The notes under the pieces: generated by a model
Seen by the model: only the letters and a program-made list of their open reading frames with translations
Told to the model about the DNA's origin: nothing
The model's database searches: none
In this document: positions 34,094 through 44,925 of the stretch, in pieces
Layout: every line of letters starts with the position of its first letter
Position numbering within the stretch: the stretch's first letter is position 1
Assembly (NCBI GenBank): GCA_963921195.1
Contig: OY992541.1
Coordinates: forward strand, 11,192,951 to 11,256,950
Direction: 5' to 3'
DNA from: Pegoplata infirma
Taxonomy: Eukaryota > Arthropoda > Insecta > Diptera > Anthomyiidae
DNA length: 64,000 nucleotides
Translations under genes and position numbers: made by a program

Positions 34094-35275
34094 GGTTTCT
34101 TTATAAGAAAACGGGCTCCCTGTATGATTTTATTTTTATTAACTTAAAGTTTTACCTCAGAATCAAAGGGTTGTTTTTGTAAAGAAAATTTTGAAGTTTT
34201 AAATTTTTTTTAAGTTCTTGAAATTGGTTTTGGTATAGGAAAAGTTTTAGGAAGAAAGGACAAATTTTTAAAAAACTCTGTGTGTTCTTAGGAAAATAAA
34301 AAATAAATTAGGAATTTCCAATTGTACTTGTAAATTACACAGAATTTGAAACAGGATTCTCAAAACCTGTGGATCTAGCTATTTTCATTTACAAAAAAAA
34401 AAAATACCCACGTAATTACAGTTAAAAAAACGGAATTTTAAAATTCAATTTCTCAAAACTAATTTTAAATAAAAGCTACGTTCTTTTTTCACAAGGCCAA
34501 ACATTATGTTAATTCGATTACCAAAAATTCAAACTATTTTTACTACATCTGGAAAGTTTTGTTTACTTTTTGTATTAAAAATTTCCAGCTGTAGTAAAAA
34601 TAGTAAAAAAGAGTAGATTGTCGTAACGTAATCGAACGGACCTATTAAATTAAAACAAAAAATATTTGGTTAAAAACGACAAATTAAAAACAAAATTATA
34701 CAATTTTGGAAAATTTTAAGAGATACATTTTTTGAAAATTTTATGTTAATTTTTATCAGAAATATTTATTCAATTTGTATGGTGGATGTCTTAAATATTT
34801 ATGCGATTTCAATAAAAATATATTGAAATATATTAATATTTGTCCGTTTACATATAAATTGTGTGTGTAACACTGCTGTTACGTTGTTTTGGTTTATGAA
34901 ATGCAAGCACTTGCTGGTACGTTTTTTTGTTTATTGTTAATAAATTCGCAATTTTTCAACTTAGACTTCCAAAATTTTTCAGAGACATGTAGAGTAGTCA
35001 AATGCATCATAATCAATCAAAAACTCGATTTTGATTTTTTTGTTGTTACGTTGTTTTGCATTTAAGGTGACGATATATAGAGAAAGACCCCAACTAGCCC
35101 AACATTTAGGGCCCGGTAGCGACCCCTAAACCTTAATGAAAAGTTTTGAAAAATATTAAGTGTTATTTTCTCACGGTGCTTGATATATTTTCCGGGTGGC
35201 CCATACAAAAATCCAACTTGTGTTTTTATGAACCACCCTACCGGCCATACAGAAAACGTTTAGGCAAAAAAACAA
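34094..35275. other. AT-rich segment without recognisable gene
   Basis: Nearly 1.2 kb of AT-rich sequence with many stops in all frames. The only structure seen is an interrupted foldback at 34513-34636. Around 35060-35270 the base composition becomes more even (GGGCCCGGTAGCGACC), suggesting another unidentified repeat. Confidence 0.6.
34513..34636. repeat. 124-bp imperfect foldback
   Basis: An outer pair TTCGATTAC (34513-34521) and GTAATCGAA (34628-34636) encloses an inner pair of 23-base arms (34533-34555 and 34582-34604) with one mismatch and a 26-base loop. Likely a small snapback MITE. Confidence 0.65.
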
Positions 35276-35424
35276 GTAAGAGTGTTAAATTCGGCTGTGC
35301 CGAATCTTTTATACCCTCCAGCATGCACAAAAATAAAAAATGGGGGAGGGGGGTTCGGCTGTGGTAATTGGGGGGTAATTCGCTCCTTGACTCGAATTTT
35401 TTAGGAAATTCGAGTCAAGGAGCG
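35275..35424. repeat. Dispersed fly-type repeat with two hairpins
   Basis: ATTCGGC-TGT-GCCGAAT (35289-35305) followed by TTTTATACCCTCC is a sequence pattern I recognise from fly dispersed repeats. At 35381-35399 and 35406-35424 lies a perfect 19-base stem with a 6-base loop (CGCTCCTTGACTCGAATTT and its complement). Just downstream (35476-35515) is a twofold 21-bp direct repeat containing AACACACTGAAAT. Confidence 0.6.
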
Positions 35425-35637
35425 CATCCAAACCTGCTGAATTAATGCATGACTTTCTAAGGCAATGTCACAAATGAACACACTGAAATAAAATTGAACA
35501 CACTGAAATAAAATTGAAATATTTTTGAAATACAATTGAATTTTCTAAAAATCTGTTCAATATTTCTGAATTACAATTAAAAATGATAAACAAACCTCTT
35601 AAAATATATTTTTAAACCCTCCAACTACATAATGGGG

Positions 35638-35797
35638 TAGGGATGCCAAACGGAATTGATATTTACAAATCCCGGGATTCGGGATATTGAAATCGTAATC
35701 CCGGGATCCCGGGAGTTTTCGGGATTGAAAAAAATAAATCCTGGGATTCGGGATTTGTCAATCCCGGGATTGTCGGATTTCCCGTTTGGCATCCCTA
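35638..35797. mobile_element. 160-bp hAT-like MITE
   Basis: Terminal inverted repeats TAGGGATGCCAAACGG at the left and its near-complement CCGTTTGGCATCCCTA at the right. The interior repeats TCCCGGGATT in both directions. Immediate flanks TAATGGGG and GTATGGGG agree at six of eight positions, consistent with an aged 8-bp duplication. Confidence 0.8.
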
Positions 35798-36894
35798 GTA
35801 TGGGGGTATGTATACTCACTGTTGAGTTGCTCATCTATATATTCTATGTACACTCAATTTCCTACAAGGAGTTTTATTTGTTACTAGCTATTTTGCACCC
35901 GGCGTTGCCCGGGTGGAAAAATATATATAATCAATGAGTTATTTATTAGTCAGTTGCTTCGTGACTTGAGGTTTGGTCGATTTTTTCGATTTTTCTCAGC
36001 GTGGGGAACATGGTATGTATGTGTTCCTCCGTCATGGGAACAATCCTAATATTAATGTATTTCTTTAATGGCTTTTAAAAGGAACCTACAGTTCCCTCCT
36101 CGGTTAGCACTTTATGTTGTGAAAACTTCAATAAAGACATAACTTTCACTGTAGTTCAAGTGGGAGCGGCATTTAACGCATTTAGTTAAATTTTGGTCTC
36201 ATGTGACCTATAGTTCCCCTATTGGTTAGCTCGTAAAAAAAATTGCAATTAAATTTGCCCAGCAGTGTTTCCACGTTCGCGGAACAGGCAGACATAACTC
36301 TCACTAAAGTACAAAGGGGCATACCATTATATGCCTTTTTATCAGTCGCTGTTTAATATTGCCTACAAAGTGGCGTGCCATTATACAGGAAAAAATATTT
36401 TTTAATTTAATACAAAGGGGTGCGGCATTTTAAGCCCCTTGGCCCGATCGACACGGTAAATACCATCTATGGTGAAAATTGTATTTAAATTTGTTTCACC
36501 GTTAACGCGTGAGTACGGATCAGACAAAAATAAATTGTCTATAGTTTCCGCCTCAATAAGTACTAAATAGCTGTGGTAAAAATTATAATAACATCGGGTT
36601 CGCCGTTTAAGTGTGATTACGTAAAGGCAGAATAAACTTTCAGTACATTGCAAAGGACGTTGCAGTTAATACAGACTAAAGTTTCCGCCTCTGTTTCCGC
36701 CTCGGTTTAGTAGTTTAAGCGTTATTAAGGAACAGACCTAACCTAATAAAATAAAAAGGGGCGTGCTATTTTATTTTTTATTAAAATCGTTACGGTTACG
36801 GAACATTCAGAAAAACATTCAGTATAGTACAAAGGGGCGTGTCAAAGAGGCGTGGCATTTTCCCCCTCTTTGTGCAAATGCGCTCTATTTATAA

Positions 36895-38877
36895 CACTGT
36901 GCAACAAATTTTGGGTCATCGCATTGAGCCTCAATGCCTTCAACGCCATATAAAAGTAGACCATCAAGTGGACAAAATCACCAAAGGGTTTTGCAAAGTC
37001 AGTTCGGATTTCTTTTTTATAGCCCACTGAAGTTTTCATTTTTTTATCAAAGGCGTTTGAAAAACGTCAAAAATACTATAATAAGAACACATCTGAGCTT
37101 CAAAATATGATTTGATATCTGCAGTGAAATTTTATGGCGGTTCTTTTCTTAGAACATTTTAACCCTCTAACTGCCATTTTAAGGGGTCATTTTAGTCCTT
37201 TTTCCAAAACTAAACACAGAAGTCTAATAAAACGTCCATTTAGAGGGTTACAATGTTCTACAAATATTTTCCTCATAAAATTTCACTAGGGGTTGTCAAA
37301 TGGTAAAAGTTTGTGCGACATGCGCAAAGTGCTTAAAAAGGGTCAAGTATAAATAATCAATGTTTGTTATTTTTTTTTACCAAAGCAGTGTTAAAAAATA
37401 TCGACAAAAAACAGTGCAAATATACTTTTGAGATAAAAATGATGTTCTGATGTGTTTTAAAAAATTTTATGATGATTCTTTTCTTTGACCAAATTAACCC
37501 TCTAGCTCCCGTTTTAAAGGGTCATTTTTGTCCTTTTTTAAAAGAAATACAAAAAAGTCTATAAAAAAAAGGCAGTTAGAGGGTTAAAATGTTTTACAAA
37601 TATTTTCTGCATCAAATTTTACTAGGGCACGTCTAAGACAGAAAGTACGTCCAACATATAGAAAATGCTTAAAAATTTTAAAGTATTCAAATTTTTTATT
37701 TTTTTTTTTGCCGAAATAAAAAAAAAAAGTAGTTTGGTATTGTATTTGAGCGAAATCGGTTCAGCGGTTCAAAAGTTATGAACGAAAATATAAAAATACC
37801 TCGAAAATTGTGGTACATTCAACATAACCTAATAACACAAAATGCTTTAATTCGGCTGCTGGTTGACACATGTGAACAGAATTGATCACCGAATGGTAAG
37901 TATTTAAACAAGTACAAACATATTTACAAAAAAAAAAAAAAATATTTTCGTCGAATTTTTTTTTATCAAAAAATTTTTTTCGCAGTTTTTTTTTTATTTT
38001 TTTTGCAAATAAACTTTTTACATCGTGGAAGGTATTAATCCATTCGACAAAGTCGAATTTAACTTTGTTACATGTTTTTTTTTTTATATTTCGGCCCAAA
38101 AAATATATAAAAAAAAAAATTTAATACTTTAAAATTTTTAAGCATTTTCTATATGCTGGGCGAACTTTCTGTCTTAAACGTGCCCTAGTAGAATTTGATA
38201 CAGAAAACATTTGTAAAACATTTTAACCCTCTAACTGCCTTTTTTATAGACTTTTTTGTATTTCTTTTAAAAAAGGACAAAAATGACCCTTTAAAACGGG
38301 AGCTAGAGGGTTAATTTGGTCAAAGAAAAGAATCATCATAAAATTTTTTAAAACACATCAGAACATCATTTTTATCTCAAAAGTATATTTGCACTGTTTT
38401 TTGTCGATATTTTTTAACACTGCTTTGGTAAAAAAAAATAACAGACATTGATTATTTAAACTTGTCGCACAAACTTTTACCATTTGACAACCCCTAGTGA
38501 AATTTTATGAGGAAAATATTTGTAGAACATTGTAACCCTCCAAATGGACGTTTTATTAGACTTCTGTGTTTAGATTTTGAAAAAGGACTAAAATGACCCC
38601 TTAAAATGGCAGTTAGAGGGTTAAAATGTTCTAAGAAAAGAACCGCCATAAAATTTCACTGAAGACATCAAAACATATTTTGAAGCTCAGATATGTTCTT
38701 TTTATAGTATTTTTGACGTTTTCCAAACGCCTTTGATAAAAATATAAAAACTTCAGTGGGCTATAAAAAAGAAATCCGAACTGACTTTGCAAAACCCTTT
38801 GGTGATTTTGTTCACTTGATGGTCTACTTTCATGTGGCGTTGAAGCCATTGAGGCTCATTTTTCTTGTTGCACAGTG
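36895..38877. mobile_element. Foldback MITE with ~0.8-kb arms inside Helitron H1
   Basis: Left arm from CACTGTGCAACAA at 36895 to about 37690 is repeated in reverse from about 38090 to 38877, with a ~400-bp centre. The right end is followed by TA; at the left the corresponding bases are AA. The arms carry TTAACCCTCTA... motifs and A/T runs but no protein. The open frames in the centre are rich in Lys/Phe and look like chance. Confidence 0.88.
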
Positions 38878-38984
38878 TAATCTATAGTTTTCTCCTCGGT
38901 TAGTACTATCATTGGTAAAAATTTCAATAAAATCGGTTCAGCCGTTTATGCGTGGTTACGGAACAGGAAGAAATAACTTTCAAT

Positions 38985-40090
38985 GTAAAGGGGCGTGCCA
39001 TTTTACGCCTTCTTTTTTGATCGCCCTCTATTGTGGCTCATAGTTTTCGCTTCGGTTAATATTATCTGTGGTGAAAATTTCATGAAAATCAGCTCAGCCG
39101 ATTAAGCGTAATTGCGGAAAAGCAAGAAATAACTTTCAGTGTAATAAAAAGGGGCGTGACATTTTACGCCCCTTGTTTCGATCGCCCTCTATTGTGGCTC
39201 ATAGTTTCCGCCTCGGTTAGTACTATCTGTGGTAAAAATTTCAGTGAAATCGGTAAAATCGCTTTTCAGTGATTGCGGAACAGGCAGACATAGTTTCTGT
39301 ATAGTACAAAAGGCGTGGCATTTTACCCCCATTTTTTCCGAACGCGGATTTTTCTGGTCTATTGTTTCCTCCTCGGTTAATACTATCTCTGGTGAAAATT
39401 TCATGAAAATCGATTCAGCCGTTTTTCCGTTATTGCCGGACAGGCAGATATAGCTCTAACATGGTACAAAGGGGCGTGGCATTTTACGCCCCTTTGTCCG
39501 ATCGCGGTCGCTTATGGCCTATAGTTCCCGCCTCGGTTAGTACTATTTGTGGTGAAATGTCATGAAAATGGGTTAAGCCGTTCTTTACTTATTGCGAAAC
39601 AGGCAGATATAGCTTCAGCATGGTACAAAGGGGCGTGGCATTTTACGCCCCTTTGTCCGATCGCTGTCGCTTATGGCCTATAGTTCCCGCCTCGGTTAGT
39701 ACTATCTGTGGTGAAAATTTCATGAAAATGGGTTAAGCCGTTCTTTACTTATTGCGGAACAGGCAGATATAGCTTCAGCATGGTACAAAGGGGCGTGGCA
39801 TTTTACGCCTCTTTGACCGATCGCGGTCGATTATGGCCAATAGTTCCCGCCTCGGTTAATACCATCTGTGGTGAAAATTTCATGAAAATCGGTTAAGCCG
39901 TTTTTCTGTTATTGCCGGACAGGCAGATATAGCTTCAGCATGGTACAAAGGGGCGTGGAATTTTACGCCCCTTTGTCCGATCGCGGTCTCTTATGGCCTA
40001 TAGTTCCCGCCTCGGTTAGTACTATCTGTGGTGAAAATTTCATGAAAATCGGTTAAGCCGTTCTTTACTTATTGCGGAACAGACAGACAG
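38985..40090 (-). repeat. ~160-bp tandem repeat of Helitron H1
   Basis: Successive units start ATTTTACGCC at 39481, 39640, 39800 and 39960, giving a 159-160-bp period. More diverged units lie at 38985-39470 and, left of the foldback, at 35940-36890. Each contains an interrupted palindrome GGGGCGT...ACGCCCC and the words CGGCTGAACCGATTTT and CTAACCGAGGCGGGAACTAT (minus strand). The same repeat fills Helitron H3. Confidence 0.9.
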
Positions 40091-40260
40091 ACAGAAGGAC
40101 AGACAGACAGACAAACCAACAATCAGATTTATAATATTAAATAATAGGGATTTTTCGTAATTACATCAGCAGTTTATCATAAATTTTGGTTTTGGACGTG
40201 GCAAGAAAAAGCTCTTGTCACCATCATACGAATAAAACTCCTTGTAGGAAATTAAGTGTA

Positions 40261-41322
40261 CATTAAGGGTGGGATAGTGTTGTGTGAAATTTTAAGCACC
40301 AGTATTTGGAAACGCTAGAACCCCTCATTTTGTGAGGTTCGTAAAAAAAGTGTGTGAGCCAAAAAATGGGAGAGGTCGGATAGGATCTAGGGGTCGCTCA
40401 TCGGGGTCAAAGATGGAAGTAAATGAAAAAAAATCCACAAAAAGCCCCACAACTCCCCTGATTTTGCCCCTTGAGGGGTCAAATGTGAGACCGGCCCCCA
40501 TTATTTCCCCCCCCCCCAAACACTTTTGCCAAATATACCTAAGCCTTATCTCCTCTCCTTAAGGGGGCTCCCATACAACGGTTGAATATTGAAAAATATT
40601 TGCTCCTACCTCTCTAGCTGTCCTAAAAGTGACCCTAGAGGAATCAAATGTATGACCGACCCTCAATATTTTTTCATCGCCAACATTTTCTTAGAACATA
40701 CCTACCCTCTATCTTCAACCCTTAGTGTGGTCCCCATACATTTTTTTATTTTTTCTTAATTTGTTTTATTAAATCAGCTCCTACCGGTCCAACGGTGCTT
40801 CCTAGAGAGGTCATTAGCAAGACAGACCCCCATTTATTTTTAGCCCCCAACATTTCATCGGAACATACTAACTCCCTATCTCCAATTCCTAAGGGGTCTC
40901 CCACACAAAATGCCATTTTTATAAAATTTGCTCCCACCGCTCTAACTGGCGCAGGGATGACCCTAGAGAATTTAAATGTATGACTGACCCCCAATATTTC
41001 TTCCGCCCCAACATTTTCCCCAAACAAACCTACCCTCTACTTTTAAGCCTTAAGGTGGTCCCCACACATTTTTTTATAAAATCAGATCTTATACCGACCC
41101 CCAATATTTATCTAGCCCCAACATTTTCCCCAAACAAACCTACCCCTTATTGTTAAGCCTTAAGGGGGTCCCCACACATTTTTTATTTTTTATAATTTTT
41201 ATTTATAAAATCAGCACTTACCGCTCCCATGGTTCCTCTTAGAAACGGGAAATGCAGACTGACCCCCAATAATTTTTGCCCCCTACTTTTTGTCCCCAAC
41301 ATACCTACGCCGTATTTCCACT
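40261..41322 (+). repeat. Left arm of the foldback-like structure
   Basis: About 1.06 kb of tandem units rich in CCCC and TTTT tracts, matching 46909-47802 in reverse. Apparent reading frames in both strands result from the shared repeat and are mirrored in the right arm. They are not genes. Confidence 0.88.
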
Positions 41323-41373
41323 TTCCTCTATTAATTTTACGCCTCTTTCGGCAGCGTCGTTGAGAACATGTAA

Positions 41374-41715
41374 TTACAGTAATATTTGCAGCGCTTTCTG
41401 GTAGTTCTCACAATTTCCCCAAGTGCTTGGACCGGAACCAATGAAATTTGTTGTTAATCCGAAGCGTGAAAAAAATTTTGCTGTCTCAGCTGTGACGTAG
41501 TGGCTTAAATCATTTTTTATATTATGAGTTCTGGATTTACTTGTTTCGGTTCCATGTTAATTGTTTTCACACCTTCGAATCCAACAACGTGTACTGGATG
41601 ATCACGATCTTTGTTGCCACTTTCGCCGCTATCCCCCGAGTCATAATCTTCCCCGATATCATCGTCTTATTTTTCTTCGCTGTCAGGTAACTCTTCCTCC
41701 TTGCATTTGCATTTT
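41374..41715 (-). pseudogene. Broken protein-coding remnant, family not recognised
   Basis: On the minus strand, from about 41715, the translation reads an acidic stretch (EEELPDSEEK, a stop, then GEDYDSGDSGESG) and continues NKDRDHPVHVVGFEGVKTIN to a stop. After a one-base shift it goes on NDLSHYVTAETAKFFSRFGL and STWGNCENYQKAL to a TAA at 41374-41376. Composition and codon pattern look like real coding sequence broken by one stop and one frameshift. It lies in the centre of the foldback-like structure, so it may be part of that element's protein or captured host sequence. I do not recognise a family. Confidence 0.5.
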
Positions 41716-41963
41716 TCATTTTATTTCACAAGAGATATTCGGATCAAATAGTGCAACAGCTTCACCACTGACAAGGGAAGTATCTCAACCCTTATGAACC
41801 GATTTGCATGAACCGTAAAATATATATTAAAGAGACAATTCTAAGGTTGGGGTGTCTCGGCTTATCGGCCATATCGGGGACATATAGGGGTTCAAAACAT
41901 AGGTCAAAAAATGGTGAAAAAATCGTTTTTTGGATTTATCAGCCATTTCTTTCTAAGAAACTA

Positions 41964-44404
41964 CACTGAAAATAAATTCTCTGTCCAATCAGCAGAAAAG
42001 TCTGCTGAAAATACACCCATTTTGAGCCATATGAGAAATCTACTGATTTTAGCAGACTCAGTTTGCTAAATTTCTGTAGTGATAACCTGGGTTGAATCAG
42101 CAGATCAATCTGTCAAAACAGCAGAAAAATCTGCTGATTTCAGCAGAAAAAACTGCTGATTTCAGCAGAAAAATCTGCAGATCTCTGCAGAAAATAATGC
42201 TGATTTCAGCAGAAAAATCTGCTAATTTCGGCTAAGAAATTTATGATTTAAGCAGAAAAACTTTAAATTACACCTAGTTTGAGCCAATTGATATGTTTTC
42301 TGTAAAAATATCTTTTTTCAAAATAACAGTTTTGTATAAAATTGAAAAAAAAATATATATATATTTCCGAGTAAAAATTTTCTGGTCTAATCATATATAA
42401 TTTGATACAATCTTATATGAGTTAATATGCTTCCGTATAAATTTATATAAAATTGTATCTATCACTTTGATACGGTTGATCCACTTTATAATGGTTAGAT
42501 ATTGCTTAGATTCGTATTTTGGTTTTGCTCATCAAATTATATAAAAATTGATATTATAAGATCAATTTGATCTAATTAGATTTGACCAGGGGGTATTTAT
42601 GTCGCTCACGAGAAAAAACTTTAACCGGGGGGATTAAAAGAATGATGGTTGAAAGAGGAATTTAATAAAAAAGGGATTTTTGATTTCTTTAAAACAAACA
42701 CTTTTGTATTGTTTTAAACAAAAAAAAATTGTGTGTTTCACACTTTTAAGATGTTAATGATTCAATATATATTATAAAAAATTATTAAAATTGCAAATAA
42801 AGTACAAATTTCATGATTTTAAAAAAATCCCAAAAAAACCATTTAATCCCATCCACACTTCATTTGAGAGGAAAAATTGAGAGATGAGAGACACACAATC
42901 TCTTACCTTTCTTTCTCTATGATTTGACCAAATTCAGGATCAAATTGTATCAATTTTTATATTTTTTGATCTAAAGTAATACAATTAGATATTATTTGAT
43001 ACAACCATTTTACGGATCAAATTAGATCTATTCAGTAAAATTAACATAATATTTTTACTAGGGTTTAACAACTTTATAAAATTCTTAACATGAACGAACA
43101 AGAATGTCGAAATAGACACACATGAAAGAAAAGAAAGCAAAAATAATACACCATACACACTTATAATAAGAAAACAAAATAAAACAAATAAAATAACACA
43201 CACATGAAACAAATTAAAAAAAATAGCAAAACACAAGGGTGGTTTTGAATTTTGTATTGAACGCCGTACAATGTACACAGAAAGAAATAAAAAAAAAATT
43301 TGAGTAAATTTTTAATACTATTGAGTAAAAAATTACTCAATTTTCCACCAGTAAACGATTTAATAGTATTGAGTAAATTTTTAATAAAAATTTATTAAAT
43401 GTTTGCCAAAAAAATTTGAGTAAATTTTTAATTGACACTATTAAGTGCAGGAACAGAACAAGAAGCACCACCTTTTAAAAACAGAACAAGTTTTGTTTCA
43501 CATCGGCGCCGGCCACCGGTTTAATCTGCCAAACCGTATGGAAAAAGTCGTGCCGGGCTTATTCTGTTTCTACTCTAAAAAAAACAAAGTTTAAAAAAAT
43601 TTCATATTTTTTTACAAAGAAAAAAAACATGTTTTTTCAAACTTTACCAAATATATTTTTGTCTTAAAGACATAAAAAAATTTTATAAATATGATTACAA
43701 ACTTTCATGTATATATACAAAAAACTATAAACTAAACGAGAATTAAAAAAACTAAGAAAATTCCAAAAAAAAATTAAAAAAGCTATTAAATTCTTATTAA
43801 ATTATTTACTCAATTTGTTTTTAAATTTTTGAGTAAATTTTTAATTGCGTCAATTAAAAAATTACTCAAAACTTTTTTTAAATTTAAACAAGTGATTACT
43901 CAAATTGTTTTTCCCCATATTTTTTTCTGTGTACGGTTTGCGTGCATGAACTGAAGAACTTCTCTTCTTGAAAAGCAGCAACAAACTGGCAAGCTGAAAA
44001 AAATATCTTTGTATGAATTTTTTTGTTTGTGTTCTTTTGCATTATATATTATTTAAGCTGACATATTTTGTGATGCATTTAAGCGGGAGCTATTTATATT
44101 CGTCTACTTTAATTTTTAGATAGTGACATTTGATTTTTATTTTTGCGAGACCGACATTTAAAAAAATATAACAAAAAATATCTGTCAAATTAGCAAAATA
44201 ATCTGCTGAAAATCTGCACAAAAACTTTTTGAAACTTAGCAGACAGAATCAGCAAAAGTTCTGCAAAATTTCTGCTGTTTTCAGAAATTGAATAGCAGAG
44301 AATTCTGCTAAAATATTCATTTCAGCAGAAAAATCTGCTAAAAATTTGTTATTCTAAATTGAAAGTCATTATACAGATTTTTTGACTGAGGTTTTTTTTG
44401 AGTG
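41964..44404. mobile_element. 2.4-kb CACT-ended transposon with CAGCAGA subterminal repeats
   Basis: TA CACTGAAAATAAA at the left and TTTTTTTTGAGTG TA at the right give short inverted ends with a TA target duplication. Both subterminal regions (41990-42260 and 44180-44350) are packed with AGCAGAAAAATCTGCT, itself an inverted repeat, probably a protein-binding or hairpin element. The interior is AT-rich, without a transposase. A second MITE is nested at 43276-43931. Confidence 0.7.
43276..43931. mobile_element. 656-bp CACAGAAA-ended MITE
   Basis: Starts TA CACAGAAAGAAAT and ends TTTTTTTCTGTG TA. Subterminal words GAGTAAATTTTTAAT and ATTACTCAA repeat in both orientations. No coding sequence; apparent frames are A/T runs. 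Confidence 0.75.
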
Positions 44405-44804
44405 TATATGATGTTTACATATGAGAGGAAAGGTTTTTTTAATACCTTTTAAATGGTGGCATAACCTTGTAAAAGTTTGCCTTTGTTAAATATTTTTTCA
44501 TGAAAATGTGTAAATTTTGGGGATATTTATATGAGGACATACACCCACGAAGTCCATATGAATATGAAATAATCTTTATTAAATTTAAGTCGACACGTAT
44601 TTTTTCTCTAGAGGATATTCTTGTTAGTTCGGGAGTTATCGAAATTTTCCCGGAGGTCCACATTGTTTTATAAGGGGACCACGAAATTTTGAAACACTGA
44701 TATGGCCGATAAGCTGAGACACCCCAACCTTAAAATCGTCTCTGTTATATATATATTAAGTTTCAGGCAAATCGGTTCATATGGGTTGAGATACTTCCCT
44801 TGTG

Positions 44805-44925
44805 TAGGGTTGCCATCCGTCCTCTTTTCCCCGGACACCGTCCTCTTTTTTAGGGCGTCCGGGGCAGTCCTACTTCTTTTTTAGAAAGTGTCCGGGGTTG
44901 TCCTACTTTTTGCACTTTTTTTTTT
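44805..44925 (+). mobile_element. hAT-like 5' end fragment
   Basis: TAGGGTTGCCATCCGTCCTC followed by two more GTCC...TCCTCTTTTT / GTCCGGGG units is a terminus seen in many animal hAT elements. It is cut off by the RTE-like fragment at 44926; no partner end was found. Confidence 0.6.

Larger units (their letters stand above)
35884..40150 (-). mobile_element. Helitron H1, non-autonomous, minus strand
   Basis: On the minus strand the element begins TCCCTATTATTTAATATT at 40150 and ends in the hairpin CCCGGGCAACGCCGGG followed by CTAG at 35884, with T as the next base. These are the 5'-TC, terminal hairpin and CTRR-T hallmarks of Helitrons. There is no target duplication. No Rep/helicase coding sequence is present. 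The interior is a ~160-bp tandem repeat plus a foldback element, so it depends on an autonomous relative. Confidence 0.82.
35851..40258. mobile_element. Small CACT-ended MITE split by Helitron H1
   Basis: CACTCAATTTCCTACAAGGA at 35851 and its near-complement ending at 40258 form ~32-bp terminal inverted repeats flanked by TA on both sides (35849-35850 and 40259-40260). Without the 4.27-kb Helitron that sits between them the element is only about 141 bp (35851-35883 plus 40151-40258). Confidence 0.8.
41771..44804. repeat. Inner inverted repeat pair (~105 bp)
   Basis: 41771-41876 and 44700-44804 are inverted copies (CAAGGGAAGTATCTCAACCC, GGTTGGGGTGTCTC, TTATCGGCCATAT). They enclose the 2.4-kb CACT-ended element and about 0.4 kb of other sequence. 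Probably the ends of an older foldback MITE into which the CACT element inserted. Confidence 0.75.

Noticed and set aside
37776..38099. Lys/Phe-rich protein in the foldback centre
   Set aside because: It translates A/T homopolymer runs and has no recognisable domain.
40332..41027. Small genes in the foldback left arm
   Set aside because: The same frames appear in the right arm at 46907-47825 in reverse and track the tandem units, with no family similarity.
42340..43070. A further nested MITE with AGTAAAAAT ends
   Set aside because: GAGTAAAAATTTT near 42370 and AATATTTTTACTAG near 43050 are weakly inverted, but no target duplication or longer end match could be seen.
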